Below are positions 36,022-43,436 of a stretch of DNA of 57,028 bases, piece by piece. The translations under genes and the position numbers were made by a program. The stretch's first letter is position 1; each line of letters opens with the position of its first letter. The notes below the pieces were generated by a model. It did not search any database. It was not told the origin of the DNA and saw only the letters and a program-made list of their open reading frames with translations. Source of the stretch: a virus; IMG/VR virus record IMGVR_UViG_3300017917_003533, positions 1 to 57,028 of that record. The stretch is one strand, 5' to 3'.

Positions 36022-36724
36022 TGTAACCATTATAACAGCAACTACAGGATCCCAATTACTAAAACAAAATCTTCAGTCTGTTAAGAATCAAACCTATAAG
36101 AATATTCAGCATTTGGTTGTGATAGATGGAGAACATCATAAAAGTAAAGCAAAACGGTTTATTACAAATCAAGATGTGATAGTATTACCGTATGCTACAG
36201 GTATAGAGCAATATAATGGACATAGAATATATGGTGGTTGTACTTATTTTGCTGAAGGCGACTACATTATGTTTCTTGATGAGGATAATTGGTTAGAAGA
36301 AAATCATATTGAAAGTCTTATTGAAGTATCAGATAAACATTCATTTTCATGTTCATTGAGAAATATAGTTGATAGTGCAGGTAAGTTTATTTGTAAAGAT
36401 GATTGTGAAAATTTAGGTAATTGGCAATCGGTTTTAGGTGACTATTTCGTGGATGTAAATTGTTTCTTTCTTCCAAAATTATTAGCATTACAACTATCTC
36501 CTTTATGGTATAAAAGAGCAAGACATCCAGACGATCAACCTGAGGTTGACCGAGCATTGACTTCTGCACTAAAAGATAATAATATTAAGTGTAATGTGTC
36601 AGGCAAGTACACCGTAAATTATAGAGTTGGAAATAGAACAGATTCGGTTCAAGCACAATTTTTTATAACTGGCAATGAAAGAATGAAGCAATTATATAAT
36701 GGAGATTATCCATGGAGAAGATAG
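36014..36724 (+). CDS. Family 2 glycosyltransferase
   Basis: A 236-residue GT-A protein. The start at 36014 gives MDSVTIITATTGSQLLKQNLQSVKNQTYKNIQHLVVIDGEH, the standard GT2 opening, then GDYIMFLDEDNWLEENHIESL with the DxD-type motif. It is the last gene of the glycan island and overlaps the next gene by 13 bases. Confidence 0.85.
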   Translation: MDSVTIITATTGSQLLKQNLQSVKNQTYKNIQHLVVIDGEHHKSKAKRFITNQDVIVLPYATGIEQYNGHRIYGGCTYFAEGDYIMFLDEDNWLEENHIESLIEVSDKHSFSCSLRNIVDSAGKFICKDDCENLGNWQSVLGDYFVDVNCFFLPKLLALQLSPLWYKRARHPDDQPEVDRALTSALKDNNIKCNVSGKYTVNYRVGNRTDSVQAQFFITGNERMKQLYNGDYPWRR

Positions 36725-37026
36725 ATTACAAATACAATGAGGAAGACTTACTTAAACAACTTAAAGCATATGTCGATAATACCTATTCTCAGCATTATGC
36801 CACTGGAAAGATTCAGACTACCGAATTCATTATAGACAATGGGCACGGTATTGGTCACACTGTCGGCAATGTGATTAAATATAGCCAAAGGTATGGTAAA
36901 AAAGAAGGAAGGAATAGAAAAGATATACTAAAGATATTACACTATGCATTAATTATGCTTTATGTGCATGATCTAGAAACAAACAAAGAAACAAAAGATA
37001 TTGAAATTATTCATCATCCTGTGTGA
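36712..37026 (+). CDS. DUF3310-like small phage protein
   Basis: A 104-residue protein with HYATGKIQTTEFIIDN, HTVGNVIKYSQRYGKKEGRNRKDILKILHYALIML, the pattern of DUF3310 proteins common in phages next to nucleotide-metabolism genes. No catalytic role is known. It precedes the sliding clamp gene. Confidence 0.7.
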   Translation: MEKIDYKYNEEDLLKQLKAYVDNTYSQHYATGKIQTTEFIIDNGHGIGHTVGNVIKYSQRYGKKEGRNRKDILKILHYALIMLYVHDLETNKETKDIEIIHHPV

Positions 37027-37033
37027 GGTTATT

Positions 37034-37690
37034 ATGCAAATTAGTAAAGAAACAATTGACATTCTAAAGAATTTTGCCGGTATTAATAGCAACATTCTAA
37101 TTCGTAAAGGTAAGTCTCTGGCAACTATTAGTACAGCAAAGAATATTTTTGCGAAGGCTGGGGTGACCGAGGACTTTCCTGTAGAGGTTCCAATCTATGA
37201 TCTAAATTCACTGTTAGCTCTTTTGACACTGATGGAAAATCAAAATGTAGAGTTTGGTGACAAATCGTTAACTATTTCTAAAGATGGTGGCAAGTTTGAA
37301 TACTTCTACTCTAATGCTGGAGTAATTGTAGCTGCACCAGATAAATCTATTGAATTAGATAATCATTTTCAGTTTAAACTTACTGCTGAAGATGTACAAA
37401 TGATTATGAAGGCAGCTGCTATTACATCTGCTCCTACTATTACTGTAGCATGTAAACATCAACAGGTTACTTTAACTATTGGTGATAAAAAGAACGATAC
37501 TGCAAATACCTATAAGAAAACTATTGGTCCAGGCATCGAGGATTTTGAATGCCATATCGCAGTAGAAAATTTCAAGATCATACCTGATGCATATTCTATC
37601 ACTATCTCGAAGAAGAAATTCATGCATTTTAAGCATGAGACTAAAGCAATTGAGTATTATATCGCAATGGAACCTGACTCAGTAGTATAA
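37034..37690 (+). CDS. 45: Sliding clamp gp45
   Basis: 218 residues, close to T4 gp45 (228). The start at 37034 was chosen because of GAGG just upstream and the N-terminus MQISKETIDILKNFAGINSNILIRKG, which matches the family. The two repeated clamp domains meet near residue 110. gp45 tethers gp43 to DNA and activates late transcription through gp33 and gp55. In this phage it may also tether DpdA and the 7046 glycosyltransferase, judging from their tails. Confidence 0.9.
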   Translation: MQISKETIDILKNFAGINSNILIRKGKSLATISTAKNIFAKAGVTEDFPVEVPIYDLNSLLALLTLMENQNVEFGDKSLTISKDGGKFEYFYSNAGVIVAAPDKSIELDNHFQFKLTAEDVQMIMKAAAITSAPTITVACKHQQVTLTIGDKKNDTANTYKKTIGPGIEDFECHIAVENFKIIPDAYSITISKKKFMHFKHETKAIEYYIAMEPDSVV

Positions 37691-37692
37691 TC

Positions 37693-37872
37693 ATGACTGA
37701 AAAAGCCAAAGAAAATATTGAGTATATTGCTAAAATACTGTCAGAGCGTAAGACCGGTTCTCAGGATAATTGGAACGATTATCAACATAACTTTGTAGGT
37801 AAAGCTTGGGACATGGTTTTACTTATAGAACAATTGGGATTTCTTAACAAAAAGAAATTCTGGGGTGAATAA
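37693..37872 (+). CDS. 59-residue protein, unknown
   Basis: An ATG two bases after gp45, a stop overlapping the next ATG (TAATG). The sequence is helical and charged (TEKAKENIEYIAKILSERKTG), with NWNDYQHNFVGKAWDMVLLIEQLGFL. It fills the space between gp45 and a glycosyltransferase. No family recognised. Confidence 0.65.
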   Translation: MTEKAKENIEYIAKILSERKTGSQDNWNDYQHNFVGKAWDMVLLIEQLGFLNKKKFWGE

Positions 37873-38633
37873 TGTATAGTATAAATAATTCTTCAAGTGT
37901 TATGATTGCCACTCCTATGTACAATGGGCAATGTTATTTTGGATACGTAAGTAGTCTAATGTCCAATGTTATAGATTTACGAGTAAATAATATAGGTGCA
38001 TATTGGATGTTTATTCCGAATGAAAGCCTAATTACCAGAGGTCGAAACTATGCAGTAAATTATTTTCTTAAGAATTCTGAGTGCACGCATTTAATGTTTA
38101 TAGATGGGGATATTATCTTCCCAGAAGGAAGTATCAGACAACTGTTACATGCACAAAAGGATGTCATTTGTGCGCCGTATCCAAAGAAATTTATTGACTG
38201 GCAAAATATAAATGATATAGTTAAGAATAATAAAGATAAAGATTTGCCCGATTTAAGTAAATTTGGCGCATCATATGTAATAAATTACTTGGATAATAAT
38301 AATCCACCCATTCCAGATTATAAAGGCGTAGTAGAAGTAGCTCATGCTGGGACAGGGTTTATGCTAATCAGAAGAGAAGTATTTGAATTACTTGAACCCA
38401 ATATGAACAAGGCAAGAGCAGCAAATTTTGGTAGATTTAATGAATGGTATACTGAATATTTTAAAACTGAAATAGGAACAGATGGAGTATTCTTATCTGA
38501 GGATTGGTACTTTTGTGAGCAATACAGAAATCTAGGAGGCCAAATTCATTTGATTCCAAGCATCAAACTAGATCATATTGGTATGCATATATATACTGGC
38601 GACATAGAAGCAGCTGGCGCTAACGTGAGTTAA
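37872..38633 (+). CDS. GT-A glycosyltransferase-like protein, paralog of the 908 gene
   Basis: A 253-residue protein with VMIATPMYNGQCYFGYVSSL, PNESLITRGRNYAVNYFL, HLMFIDGDIIFPEGS (DxD), VICAPYPKKFIDW and AHAGTGFMLIRREVF, the same motif order as the protein at 908-1786 but without its N-terminal extension. It lies between gp45 and gp44, among replication genes. A late-type TATAAATA occurs inside its first codons (37880-37887), probably by chance. Confidence 0.78.
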   Translation: MYSINNSSSVMIATPMYNGQCYFGYVSSLMSNVIDLRVNNIGAYWMFIPNESLITRGRNYAVNYFLKNSECTHLMFIDGDIIFPEGSIRQLLHAQKDVICAPYPKKFIDWQNINDIVKNNKDKDLPDLSKFGASYVINYLDNNNPPIPDYKGVVEVAHAGTGFMLIRREVFELLEPNMNKARAANFGRFNEWYTEYFKTEIGTDGVFLSEDWYFCEQYRNLGGQIHLIPSIKLDHIGMHIYTGDIEAAGANVS

Positions 38634-38649
38634 TTATTATGGAGTTGTT

Positions 38650-39591
38650 ATGGAAATTCGTGAAGATCAATTTTTGTGGGTAGAACGCTATCGCCCCCGT
38701 ACACTTAAAGATTGTATTTTACCTGCAGATCAGAAAAAAATATTTGAAGAGATGATATCTAAGGGTGAGATTCAAAATATGCTATTATGTGGAACTGCAG
38801 GTGTAGGCAAAACTACAGTAGCTAGAGCATTGTGTGAAGAATTAGAAACAGATTATATTATAATAAATGGTTCTGAGGAATCTGGTATTGATGTTCTTCG
38901 GACTAAGATTAAACAATTTGCATCTACAGTATCATTTAGTGGAAAAACTAAAGTAGTTATCTTGGATGAAGCAGATTATCTAAATCCAAATTCTACTCAG
39001 CCCGCTTTACGAGCATTCATCGAAGAGTTTTCAGCTAATTGTAGATTTATCTTTACTTGTAACTTTAAGAATAGAATTATTCCGCCGCTTCATTCTAGAA
39101 CAACAGTAATTGAATTTAAGTTGCCGAAAGAAGAAAAGCCAAAGATTGCAGCAAGATTCTTTAAACGAGCTAGTGAAATTCTTGAAACAGAACAAATTCA
39201 ATTTGATCCAAAAGTCCTAGCTCGTGTTATTGAAAAGCATTTTCCTGATTATAGAAGAATTCTAAATGAATTACAGAGATATTCCGTTTCTGGAAAAATT
39301 GATGAAGGTATTCTAGTAAGTATGGGCGAAGCGAATATGCAAGAATTATTCGCATCCTTGAAAGATAAAGACTGGAAAAAGATGAGATCATGGGTAGTGA
39401 ATAATCTCGATAATGATCCAGCATCAGTTATTAGAAAATTATATGATCATCTATCAGAACATGTTGTACAAGTCCCCCAATTGGTTTTAATACTGGCAGA
39501 TTATCAATATAAAAGTGCATTCTGTGCAGACCAAGAAATTAATCTTGTAGCATGTCTTACTGAAATTATGGCATCTGTTGAATTTAAATGA
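38650..39591 (+). CDS. 44: Clamp loader large subunit gp44
   Basis: A 313-residue AAA+ protein: WVERYRPRTLKDCILPADQKKIF, Walker A CGTAGVGKTTVARAL, Walker B VVILDEADYL, sensor 1 FIFTCNF, and the SRC-like HSRT motif. With gp62 it loads gp45. A GGAG site precedes the ATG. Confidence 0.95.
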   Translation: MEIREDQFLWVERYRPRTLKDCILPADQKKIFEEMISKGEIQNMLLCGTAGVGKTTVARALCEELETDYIIINGSEESGIDVLRTKIKQFASTVSFSGKTKVVILDEADYLNPNSTQPALRAFIEEFSANCRFIFTCNFKNRIIPPLHSRTTVIEFKLPKEEKPKIAARFFKRASEILETEQIQFDPKVLARVIEKHFPDYRRILNELQRYSVSGKIDEGILVSMGEANMQELFASLKDKDWKKMRSWVVNNLDNDPASVIRKLYDHLSEHVVQVPQLVLILADYQYKSAFCADQEINLVACLTEIMASVEFK

Positions 39592-39857
39592 AACTCCGTG
39601 TAGCAGGTATAGATTATAGTATAGAACATGTATCCTCAGATGATTTAAAAGGATTATTAGGTACTGCAGATTTTAGTAATCAACTTATTAAAATAAATAA
39701 GGATGCTACTGAATCTACTCAGCATATTGCTATCATACATGAAATTATTCATATATTGGATAAGTCCTATAATATTAAACTATCTGAGGAACAGGTTGTG
39801 TATCTTGCACAATCCATTGTTGCATTAGTGAATGAGAACCCGGAGTTTAAAATATGA
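39588..39857 (+). CDS. Small HExxH metalloprotease-like protein (ImmA/IrrE type)
   Basis: An 89-residue protein with IAIIHEIIHILDKSYNIKLSEEQVVYLAQSIVALV, a zinc HExxH helix followed by a second helix, as in minimal ImmA/IrrE-like proteins. It lies between gp44 and gp62 with four-base overlaps on both sides. A target is unknown; a host-repressor or defence regulator would be a natural guess, but nothing shows it. Confidence 0.65.
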   Translation: MKLRVAGIDYSIEHVSSDDLKGLLGTADFSNQLIKINKDATESTQHIAIIHEIIHILDKSYNIKLSEEQVVYLAQSIVALVNENPEFKI

Positions 39858-40300
39858 GCGGTTTATTTGGAGAACCAGTAGTTAAATATACAGAAGAAAA
39901 ATACGATACACCTAAAATATCACCTTTCGATTTTATAAATTCTATTCATTATACTAAAGATAATCTAATAGTAGATGATTGGTCTGAGAAACAATATAAT
40001 TCTTTTATTGTAAATAAGGGATTGTCTTATGGGCAGGACACTATTATTCCCGCAAATGAGATGAATTCGAGACCACACCTTGATAAAATACTTCAATATT
40101 CTTTTCTCATAAATATAATTAGGCCTAAAAAAAGATTCAATAAATGGTTGAAGGCTGAGAAGATTGAAGCGCTAGAAGTTATTCGGGAATACTATGGATA
40201 TAGCAAAGAAAAGGCCCGTCAAGTACTTCCGCTTCTTAGTGATGAACAGATTGAAACAATAAAAACAAGAATGTTTAAAGGTGGTAGAAATGGCGGATGA
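39854..40300 (+). CDS. 62: Clamp loader small subunit gp62
   Basis: A 148-residue protein between gp44 and regA, the invariant place of gene 62 in T4-like phages. Seen: SPFDFINSIHYTKDNL, a NSRPHLDKILQYSFLINIIRPKKRFNKWLKA segment resembling T4's 'P.GKRYGKWAK', and a C-terminal helix. T4 gp62 is 187 residues, so this one is shorter. Confidence 0.82.
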   Translation: MSGLFGEPVVKYTEEKYDTPKISPFDFINSIHYTKDNLIVDDWSEKQYNSFIVNKGLSYGQDTIIPANEMNSRPHLDKILQYSFLINIIRPKKRFNKWLKAEKIEALEVIREYYGYSKEKARQVLPLLSDEQIETIKTRMFKGGRNGG

Positions 40301-40718
40301 CTTATTCCATATAGATTTTCCAGGATATTCTCCTTTAGAAGTAGCGCTTACGCATCCTGACGATTTTTTAAAGGTCAGAGAAACATTAACTAGAATCGGT
40401 GTTGCTTCAAGAAAAGACAAGGTACTTTATCAATCGTGTCATATTCTACACAAACAAGGTAGATATTTCATTGTTCATTTTAAAGAATTATTTGCTTTAG
40501 ATGGTAAGCAAGCTGATCTTACAGATAATGATTTACAAAGACGCAATACGATTGCTAAACTACTTGTAGATTGGGGATTAATAAAATTACTTGAACCTAG
40601 TTTATTTAATGACATGGCTCCATTATCTCAGATCAAAGTGATTGCTTTCAAAGATAAGGATGACTGGGATTTACAAACTAAGTATAATATCGGCAAAAAG
40701 AAACAATCTGCGATATAA
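40290..40718 (+). CDS. regA: RegA translational repressor
   Basis: A 142-residue protein. The ATG at 40290 has AAAGG eight bases upstream; a GTG at 40281 in frame is an alternative. The core LTHPDDFLKVRETLTRIGVASRKDKVLYQSCHILHKQGRYFIVHFKELFALDGK is nearly that of T4 RegA, with an N-terminal extension of about 20 residues. RegA binds start regions of early mRNAs and shuts off their translation. A late promoter overlaps its stop codon. Confidence 0.95.
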   Translation: MADDLFHIDFPGYSPLEVALTHPDDFLKVRETLTRIGVASRKDKVLYQSCHILHKQGRYFIVHFKELFALDGKQADLTDNDLQRRNTIAKLLVDWGLIKLLEPSLFNDMAPLSQIKVIAFKDKDDWDLQTKYNIGKKKQSAI

Positions 40719-40721
40719 ATA
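40714..40721 (+). promoter_or_regulatory. Late promoter TATAAATA of hsp20
   Basis: An exact late box overlapping the regA stop codon. Predicted start near 40727, giving a leader of about 107 bases before hsp20. Confidence 0.8.
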
Positions 40722-40726
40722 ATATT

Positions 40727-40833
40727 ATCCCTGGGATGGGAACTAGCATGCCAGCGAAGGCTAGTAAAATATTCACTGGTGCCAACGCCATTTGGGTTGG
40801 ATAACTTTAATCTCGCTTACGAGGAGAACTAAA
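40727..40833 (+). promoter_or_regulatory. Structured 5' leader of hsp20
   Basis: Three small hairpins are visible: ACTAGC (40742-40747) with GCTAGT (40760-40765); CCAAC (40782-40786) with GTTGG (40796-40800); and CTCG (40812-40815) with CGAG (40820-40823) around a CTTA loop. The third hairpin takes up the first bases of the GAGGAG ribosome site, so it could restrain translation. There is no long ORF in the leader. Confidence 0.5.
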
Positions 40834-41334
40834 ATGACACTATTACTTAAAAACGGACCCTTTGATATGTTTAAAGATATGGATAAGTTTCTAGTCGGTT
40901 TCGATGAAACTTATAATCGCATGGCAAAATTCCATGATGATATGACCAAAAATATTCCTAACTATCCTCCATACAATATAAAGAAAGTTGAAGATAACAG
41001 ATATGTTATTGAATTAGCTGTGGCAGGATTTGCTAAATCAGACATTGAAGTTGTTTTTGAGGATAACAAACTTATCATTAGTGGTAAAGCCCAAGAAGAT
41101 AATGATAACTTCTTGTTTAAAGGTATTGCTAATAGAGCATTTACTCGTACATTTTTGCTTGACGATCATATTGAAATTAATGATGCAGCAATGATGAACG
41201 GTATGCTTAAAATTGCTCTTGAAAAAATTATTCCAGAGCACAAGAAACCAAAGAAAATCGAAGTCAAAGATACTGAATCTAAAACTAGTAAGAAACAGTA
41301 TTTGACGGAGAAAAATAATGACATTAATATCTAG
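40834..41334 (+). CDS. hsp20: Small heat-shock protein Hsp20
   Basis: A 166-residue alpha-crystallin-family chaperone. It has MTLLLKNGPFDMFKDMDKFLVGFDETYNRM at the N-terminus, then the crystallin domain PPYNIKKVEDNRYVIELAVAGFAKSDIEVVFEDNKLIISGKA, a RTFLL strand, and the MLKIALEK strand. The ATG at 40834 has a GAGGAG site. Hsp20 genes are common in marine T4-like phages and are thought to help virion assembly. Confidence 0.92.
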   Translation: MTLLLKNGPFDMFKDMDKFLVGFDETYNRMAKFHDDMTKNIPNYPPYNIKKVEDNRYVIELAVAGFAKSDIEVVFEDNKLIISGKAQEDNDNFLFKGIANRAFTRTFLLDDHIEINDAAMMNGMLKIALEKIIPEHKKPKKIEVKDTESKTSKKQYLTEKNNDINI

Positions 41335-41470
41335 TCTTACTAAATTTAAAGTATGGTTAGATAAGAAATTTCGTATACCTTCAATTGCCGAATTATACCT
41401 ATCCAAAAATATTGATAGAGCTGATTTTAGTTTTAGAGAAAAAATTCTACAACAGAAAGGTCTATTATGA
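41318..41470 (+). CDS. 50-residue protein, unknown
   Basis: Starts within the end of hsp20 with ACGGAG upstream and ends overlapping the next start. The product is basic and helical (KFKVWLDKKFRIPSIAELYLSKNIDRADFSFREKIL). The 'ELYL..A.D..D...RE' layout recalls small DUF3563-like proteins, but the match is weak. Confidence 0.6.
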   Translation: MTLISSLTKFKVWLDKKFRIPSIAELYLSKNIDRADFSFREKILQQKGLL

Positions 41471-41571
41471 AAATACTAAAGAAAATTTGGTGGTTTATGG
41501 AAGCGATGGCCGAGGGAAGACGTATGAGAGTTGATCGTGAAGTACAAGAATATATCCGCAATAACAGATAA
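41467..41571 (+). CDS. 34-residue basic protein, unknown
   Basis: ATGA overlap with the preceding small gene. The product MKILKKIWWFMEAMAEGRRM.. is a short amphipathic, Arg-rich peptide with WW near the N-terminus. It is very short; support is the overlapping layout only. Confidence 0.5.
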   Translation: MKILKKIWWFMEAMAEGRRMRVDREVQEYIRNNR

Positions 41572-41740
41572 TTTTTGTAGCTTTGATACCTTTAAACTAG
41601 GGAATTGGTTTGTAAAGATCAGTTCCCTAGATGGACAAATATTAATTCACTCTTTTAATTGTATCACTTTAGATTATGATCTAATACAATTTTCAAGTGA
41701 ACTTGAAGCATTTAATTATTTGGAGAAATTACATGATTAA
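41531..41740 (+). CDS. Small phage protein, unknown (non-ATG start)
   Basis: An open frame of 69 codons with TTG at 41531 or GTG at 41537 as the only sensible starts. The body CSFDTFKLGNWFVKISSLDGQILIHSFNCITLDYDLIQF and SELEAFNYLEKL looks like a real folded protein and fills an otherwise empty gap. It overlaps the next gene by eight bases. No ATG and a weak ribosome site lower the confidence. Confidence 0.55.
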   Translation: MIVKYKNISAITDNFCSFDTFKLGNWFVKISSLDGQILIHSFNCITLDYDLIQFSSELEAFNYLEKLHD

Positions 41741-42011
41741 GGTTGTGAAATTAGTCACCACTGAAGAAATTGTAGGTGACATAAAGGATGATGGTGATTA
41801 CTATCTTATTGAACAGCCATGCGCTATAGCAATTATCCCATCTCAATCATCATTTAATGAACATCGAATGGGATTGATTCCTTATGCAGGGTATACAAAA
41901 GATCATAAAATTTCAGTTAAGAAAAGTATGATTGCGTGGGAAGCAGAACCAGCTGAAGAACTGTATAACAATTATAATAAAGTGTTCGGTAGCGGAATTC
42001 AACTTATTTAA
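41733..42011 (+). CDS. LSm-like phage protein (second copy)
   Basis: A 92-residue protein starting at 41733 behind GGAG. IKVVKLVTTEEIVGDIKDDGDYYLIEQPCAIAIIP and LIPYAGYTKDHKISVKKSMIAWEAEP give the five-strand small-barrel pattern of Sm-like proteins, with a C-terminal helix. It is a likely paralog of the 4429 gene. RNA binding is a reasonable guess from the fold, not shown. Confidence 0.65.
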   Translation: MIKVVKLVTTEEIVGDIKDDGDYYLIEQPCAIAIIPSQSSFNEHRMGLIPYAGYTKDHKISVKKSMIAWEAEPAEELYNNYNKVFGSGIQLI

Positions 42012-42013
42012 TC

Positions 42014-42316
42014 ATGCGAGACAGATCCAATGGTCCGGTAATCTATATTGATCCTATAACCGGCAAACCTAAATGCAAGCCTTCTGATTGTAAAGATAAA
42101 TTACAACAATACAATGAAGTAATTGAAACTAATTATAAATGGGTAGGTGGTCCAGTTAAACATACCTTTTATTATTCCATTTGTCAAGAATGTGAAACGA
42201 GAACTATTACTAGTTTAGATAAAAAGAAAACTGATGAATCGTATAAACGGGGCACAAATAATAAGGGAATCGACCCATTACTTGAGGAATTAAATAATGT
42301 CAGAGAAGAAACATAA
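42014..42316 (+). CDS. Hypothetical protein with cysteine pairs
   Basis: A 100-residue protein: VIYIDPITGKPKCKPSDC near the N-terminus and SICQECETRTITS in the middle, which could form a zinc site, then a charged helical end. Overlaps the next gene. No family recognised. Confidence 0.65.
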   Translation: MRDRSNGPVIYIDPITGKPKCKPSDCKDKLQQYNEVIETNYKWVGGPVKHTFYYSICQECETRTITSLDKKKTDESYKRGTNNKGIDPLLEELNNVREET

Positions 42317-42416
42317 TTCAGTAGAAAAGAAAACAAGACAAAATGGTAGCAAAACTGCTACCATGAATAAACACGTCAAGAGATCTTATAAGAAGTACAG
42401 AGGTCAGGGTAAGTAA
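42297..42416 (+). CDS. 39-residue very basic protein, unknown
   Basis: Starts inside the end of the preceding gene and encodes MSEKKHNSVEKKTRQNGSKT followed by NKHVKRSYKKYRGQGK, rich in Lys, Arg and Asn. It may bind nucleic acid. It ends 14 bases before the tRNA. Confidence 0.55.
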   Translation: MSEKKHNSVEKKTRQNGSKTATMNKHVKRSYKKYRGQGK

Positions 42417-42430
42417 TAAATAAAGACTAT

Positions 42431-42505
42431 TGCGGGGTAGTTCAGTAGGAGAACGGTGGACTCATAATCCACAGGTCGGAGGTGCGAATCCTTCCCCCGC
42501 TTCCA
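42431..42505 (+). tRNA. tRNA with anticodon CAU (Met or lysidine-type Ile)
   Basis: A 75-base cloverleaf including an encoded CCA. The arms are: acceptor TGCGGGG/CCCCGCT, D stem GTTC/GAAC, anticodon stem GTGGA/TCCAC with loop CTCATAA, a five-base variable loop, and T stem GGAGG/CCTTC with one G-T pair. Odd points: the first acceptor position is T opposite T, the discriminator is T, and the T loop reads TGCGAAT with G where T55 is expected. The anticodon stem lacks the three G-C pairs of initiator tRNA, so elongator Met or Ile2 is favoured. Confidence 0.88.
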
Positions 42506-42512
42506 TCACTTT

Positions 42513-42538
42513 TTGCAGATTGATTCTGCAATATCTTT
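42513..42538 (+). terminator. Weak hairpin after the tRNA
   Basis: TTGCAGA (42513-42519) pairs with TCTGCAA (42525-42531) around a five-base loop, followed by the T-rich TATCTTTA. It may end or process the tRNA transcript. The T run is imperfect. Confidence 0.45.
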
Positions 42539-42559
42539 ATTCCCCATCATAAAATACGG

Positions 42560-42587
42560 GGCGTACCAATATAAAATTGAGTACGCC
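42560..42587 (-). terminator. Hairpin at the end of the minus-strand membrane-protein operon
   Basis: GGCGTAC (42560-42566) pairs perfectly with GTACGCC (42581-42587). On the minus strand it lies ten bases past the stop of the 42597 gene and is followed by CCGTATTTTA. The T run is short, so termination strength is uncertain. Confidence 0.5.
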
Positions 42588-42596
42588 ACCATAATA

Positions 42597-43211
42597 TCAA
42601 TCCAAGCTAATTGGTTTGATTGCTGGTTTACCAATTGGTCTAACTCCAGTAGAAGGTGGGGGTGAGCTAGGCATAATGTCTGGCATTGTGTCTGGATCGG
42701 GTCCCATGCTATTTACGGGACTTAAAGGACCTAATCCAACAGATGATATTGGTCTTTGACCACCTGGCGGTTTCATTCCTCCGTTCATTCCATTCATCGC
42801 ATTAGCTTGAGCTGCCGCCCCGGCCATTGCTGCTTCTTTACCTGATCCTGCAAGCATAATACCCGATAAAGTACCACACAGGAATGTAGCTACTGGTATA
42901 ATTAGCTCAAAAAACTTCTGGTCAATTGGACTAATAGCATTCAAAGGTTGTGTGACAAACATGATACTGTACAAAACAGTAAAAACAATGCCAATAAGAG
43001 TGAGCGCCAAACAGACTCCGATAATGAATTTAAGACGTACCATAAGTTCATTTTCAGTATACCTTTCTCCAGGTTTTGATGCCTTTTCACCTTTATGGTC
43101 ATCTTTTTTTGGCATAGGAGGCATAGTCTTTTTAACAGGGGTTGGTATTACAGTTTGTTTAGGTGCACTATCGTTGACACCAGGATCCTTAAACATGTCT
43201 TTGATTCCCAT
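42597..43211 (-). CDS. Membrane protein with Pro/Gly-rich tail, unknown
   Basis: A 204-residue protein behind a GGAG site. N-terminal ~55 residues are polar and Lys/Pro-rich. Two membrane segments follow (LKFIIGVCLALTLIGIVFTVLY and FFELIIPVATFLCGTLSGIML), then a Met/Ala/Gly segment (AQANAMNGMNGGM) and a proline-rich tail. Last gene of a minus-strand membrane cluster that begins at the 44.2-kb late promoter. A holin-like or structural membrane role is possible; no family recognised. Confidence 0.65.
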   Translation of the reverse strand: MGIKDMFKDPGVNDSAPKQTVIPTPVKKTMPPMPKKDDHKGEKASKPGERYTENELMVRLKFIIGVCLALTLIGIVFTVLYSIMFVTQPLNAISPIDQKFFELIIPVATFLCGTLSGIMLAGSGKEAAMAGAAAQANAMNGMNGGMKPPGGQRPISSVGLGPLSPVNSMGPDPDTMPDIMPSSPPPSTGVRPIGKPAIKPISLD

Positions 43212-43436
43212 TTATTTTGCTCCTTTACACTGTTCACACTTACCAGGACTGGTAAATGACGCTACACCTTCCTGTCCTTTAAAAATATGCTCAGGGCAAT
43301 CTCTTGAAACCTCACAATATGGTTTCTTGCAATAATCTTTATCCCAATTATCTGGATTTTGGCAAGGGTATCTGTATCTTGCATCGCATCCGAATAACAC
43401 TAAACTTGTTACTAAAATAGTAATTAACTTAACCAT
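43212..43436 (-). CDS. Small cysteine-rich lipoprotein
   Basis: From the ATG at 43436 the product begins MVKLITILVTSLVLFGC, a lipoprotein signal with the lipobox LFGC. An upstream ATG at 43451 is an alternative but spoils the signal. The mature part of about 58 residues has nine cysteines counting the lipidated one (as in CQNPDNWDKDYCKKPYC and CEQCKGAK). Its place after a TM-plus-coiled-coil protein resembles an outer-membrane spanin, but o-spanins are seldom Cys-rich. Confidence 0.65.
   Translation of the reverse strand: MVKLITILVTSLVLFGCDARYRYPCQNPDNWDKDYCKKPYCEVSRDCPEHIFKGQEGVASFTSPGKCEQCKGAK

Noticed and set aside
42414-42430. Late promoter before the tRNA
   Set aside because: The sequence is AATAAATA, not TATAAATA.
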